This document shows, piece after piece, positions 5,657 through 6,708 of a stretch of DNA of 6,708 bases. The notes below the pieces were generated by a model. The model did not search any database, was not told the origin of the DNA, and saw only the letters and a list, made by a program, of their open reading frames with translations. The translations under genes and the position numbers were made by a program. Source of the stretch: Treponema sp. (GTDB taxonomy: Bacteria; Spirochaetota; Spirochaetia; Treponematales; Breznakiellaceae); assembly GCA_031273835.1 (NCBI GenBank), contig JAISRD010000066.1, positions 1 to 6,708 on the forward strand, given 5' to 3'. Position 1 is the first letter of the stretch. Every line of letters begins with the position of its first letter.

Positions 5657-6708
5657 TTACGACGAAGCATAGAGGTAAAGTTTTTCAATCAGATAGTCGT
5701 TATCCGCCCTGCTCCTTACGGCAAAACGGACCAGGGTATCGCCGGGGATACCCTGTTTTCCGGTGAGATCCTTGATAAAGATGTTGTGACTTTCAAGGAG
5801 GTATTGCGCCAGGTCCCCGGCGCCGCCCCTTTTACATTTACAGAGGAAATAGTTCGCCTGGGAGGGGTATACCTCGAAAAGGCCGGTTTTTTCGAGTTCC
5901 CCCTTAAAACGGCCCCGCTCCTCCCCTGTCAGTTGACAGGCCCGGCGGTAGTCCTTGGTATATTTTCCGATGATCTGCAAAAAATACTCACCAAAGGAAT
6001 TGATATTCCATATGGAAAGATTTTTCCGTATCCTCCCGATAAGGGCGCCGTCTCCCGATGCCAGGATACCCAGCCGCAGGCCCGGAACGCCGTAACTTTT
6101 GCTGATGCTTTTTATGACGATCAGGTTGGGGTATGCGTCCAGTATATCCTGCCTGAGCAGGGAAGGGTTGTCCTCATAATCACAGAAGTCGATGAAGGAT
6201 TCGTCGAGGACCAGGCGTTTGTTTTGGGGTTTCATAGCCTCCAGAAGCTCCCTGACGCCGGCGGAGGGGATATAGTTACCCGTGGGGTTGTCGGGGTTTA
6301 TCAATAAGAGGGTATCGCATTGATTGGAATACTCAATCAACTGGGAAACGCCGTATTTCATGCCGCCGGGGTAAAAGGGGACAATAGCCGCGCCGCCGAA
6401 ACTTTCGGGGTATTCGTTAAAGGTAGGATAGATAACTCCTACCCTGACTCCAGTCCCCTCTCCCCCGGCGGAAATACGGGGAATTGTTGTTTCCGGGGCA
6501 AGGGCCCGGATCAGTTCCGCCGCGCCGTTGCCGGTTAAGATATTGTTTTCGTCAATGTTGAACAGCTTTCCGGCCAGAAGGTTTTGTAGGTCCAGCCCCG
6601 AGGGGTATTCCGCGATGAGATCGCCGAAATAGGCTTTCATTTCATTGAGCATCTGAGCGGTGGGGAAATAGGGGTTAACCAGATAACAAAAATCCTTTAG
6701 TTTGGGAA
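5657..6708 (-). CDS. PLP-dependent class I/II aminotransferase, 5' end outside window
   Basis: This is a predicted fold-type I aminotransferase of the histidinol-phosphate aminotransferase/CobD group, working in the cytoplasm on an amino or keto compound. The frame is open to the window edge; about 350 codons are visible. In the part beyond the first internal ATG (6652) it reads KLKDFCYLVNPYFPTAQ, the normal start of this fold (DFxxxxNP), so 6652 is not the real start. Downstream are YPSG, the PLP-phosphate loop TGNGAAELI (about 6532-6506), NPDNPTG (about 6295-6275), the cofactor Asp in LDESFIDF, and SISKSYGVPGLRLG with the Schiff-base Lys codon at 6098-6100. The substrate-carboxylate Arg in LVRFAVRS is at 5726-5728. 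All key residues are present. The N-terminal residues and the pattern DFCYLVNPYFP resemble the second half of nucleotidyltransferase-aminotransferase fusions, such as the PntC-AEP transaminase of Treponema denticola; the first half would lie outside the window. It is the first visible gene of the run. Confidence 0.85.
   Translation of the reverse strand, partial: PKLKDFCYLVNPYFPTAQMLNEMKAYFGDLIAEYPSGLDLQNLLAGKLFNIDENNILTGNGAAELIRALAPETTIPRISAGGEGTGVRVGVIYPTFNEYPESFGGAAIVPFYPGGMKYGVSQLIEYSNQCDTLLLINPDNPTGNYIPSAGVRELLEAMKPQNKRLVLDESFIDFCDYEDNPSLLRQDILDAYPNLIVIKSISKSYGVPGLRLGILASGDGALIGRIRKNLSIWNINSFGEYFLQIIGKYTKDYRRACQLTGEERGRFKGELEKTGLFEVYPSQANYFLCKCKRGGAGDLAQYLLESHNIFIKDLTGKQGIPGDTLVRFAVRSRADNDYLIEKLYLYASS

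Larger units (their letters stand above)
1225..6708 (-). other. Probable operon: aminotransferase, esterase, D-aminoacylase, deacetylase
   Basis: Four genes face the same way with gaps of 36, 21 and 70 nt, and clear Shine-Dalgarno sites precede the second and third. No promoter or terminator is evident between the first three, so they are very likely one message whose promoter is beyond 6708. The fourth gene is less tightly linked: a GC-rich hairpin and a possible promoter lie in its gap and it has no visible ribosome site. Three of the four products remove acyl groups, each by a different chemistry. Confidence 0.7.

Noticed and set aside
5462..6307. Long plus-strand open frame opposite the aminotransferase and esterase
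   Set aside because: It runs across two well-supported minus-strand genes and their gap, has no recognisable domain, and is a frame shadow.
6650..6652. ATG at 6652 as the true start of the aminotransferase
   Set aside because: There is no ribosome site before it, and the same frame stays open to the window edge with residues belonging to the aminotransferase fold (DFCYLVNPYFP).
1..6708. tRNA, rRNA, CRISPR array, insertion sequence or attachment site
   Set aside because: No cloverleaf with a CCA-type end, no regularly spaced repeats, no transposase motifs and no terminal inverted repeats were seen; nearly all the window is occupied by five coding regions.

Overview
The window holds one plus-strand regulator gene and a convergent minus-strand run of four enzyme genes. 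The runs of genes packed end to end, Shine-Dalgarno sites, an in-frame TTGACA promoter box and class I/II bacterial enzyme families show a bacterium. The mix of a LacI regulator, a cytoplasmic sialate-O-acetylesterase-type enzyme and an N-acyl-D-amino-acid deacylase suits a heterotrophic, probably anaerobic or host-associated glycan user. A spirochaete (Treponema-like) is my best guess, but only a weak inference from the first gene's resemblance to a fusion enzyme described in Treponema.

Layout. Positions 1-106 hold a possible 3' end of an upstream plus-strand gene and a strong-looking promoter with a 13-bp palindrome between its boxes. Positions 107-1111 (+) encode a full LacI-family repressor. 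Positions 1112-1224 are a short convergent intergenic stretch with no clear terminator and a possible dispersed-repeat remnant. Positions 1225-6708 (-), read right to left, encode: the C-terminal part of a PLP-dependent class I/II aminotransferase (cut by the window edge and open through it), a sialate-O-acetylesterase-type SGNH hydrolase, an N-acyl-D-amino-acid deacylase, and a histone-deacetylase/acetylpolyamine-amidohydrolase family protein. Gaps are 36, 21 and 70 nt, so the first three are very likely one transcript. The last may be partly uncoupled by a GC-rich hairpin and a possible internal promoter.

How it may work together. Three successive genes encode different kinds of deacylase: an O-acetyl esterase, an N-acyl amide hydrolase for D-amino acids, and a zinc N-deacetylase. 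None has a visible signal peptide, so the cassette looks built to strip several acyl groups in the cytoplasm from an imported or recycled molecule, or to unmask a biosynthetic intermediate. The aminotransferase begins with residues that run straight into its fold from outside the window, with no start codon, so it is either longer at its N-terminus or the second half of a fusion. It resembles the transaminase half of nucleotidyltransferase-aminotransferase fusions (for example the PntC-AEP transaminase of Treponema denticola, used for phosphonate head groups), which would tie the deacylases to surface-glycan or phosphonate chemistry. That link is inference.

The most striking non-coding signal is a perfect 17-bp inverted repeat with a 4-nt loop inside the esterase gene (5491-5528). 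Base composition also differs between parts: sample 60-base counts give 29/60 G+C in the regulator (301-360), 29/60 in the aminotransferase (6001-6060) and 49/60 in the deacetylase-family gene (1561-1620).
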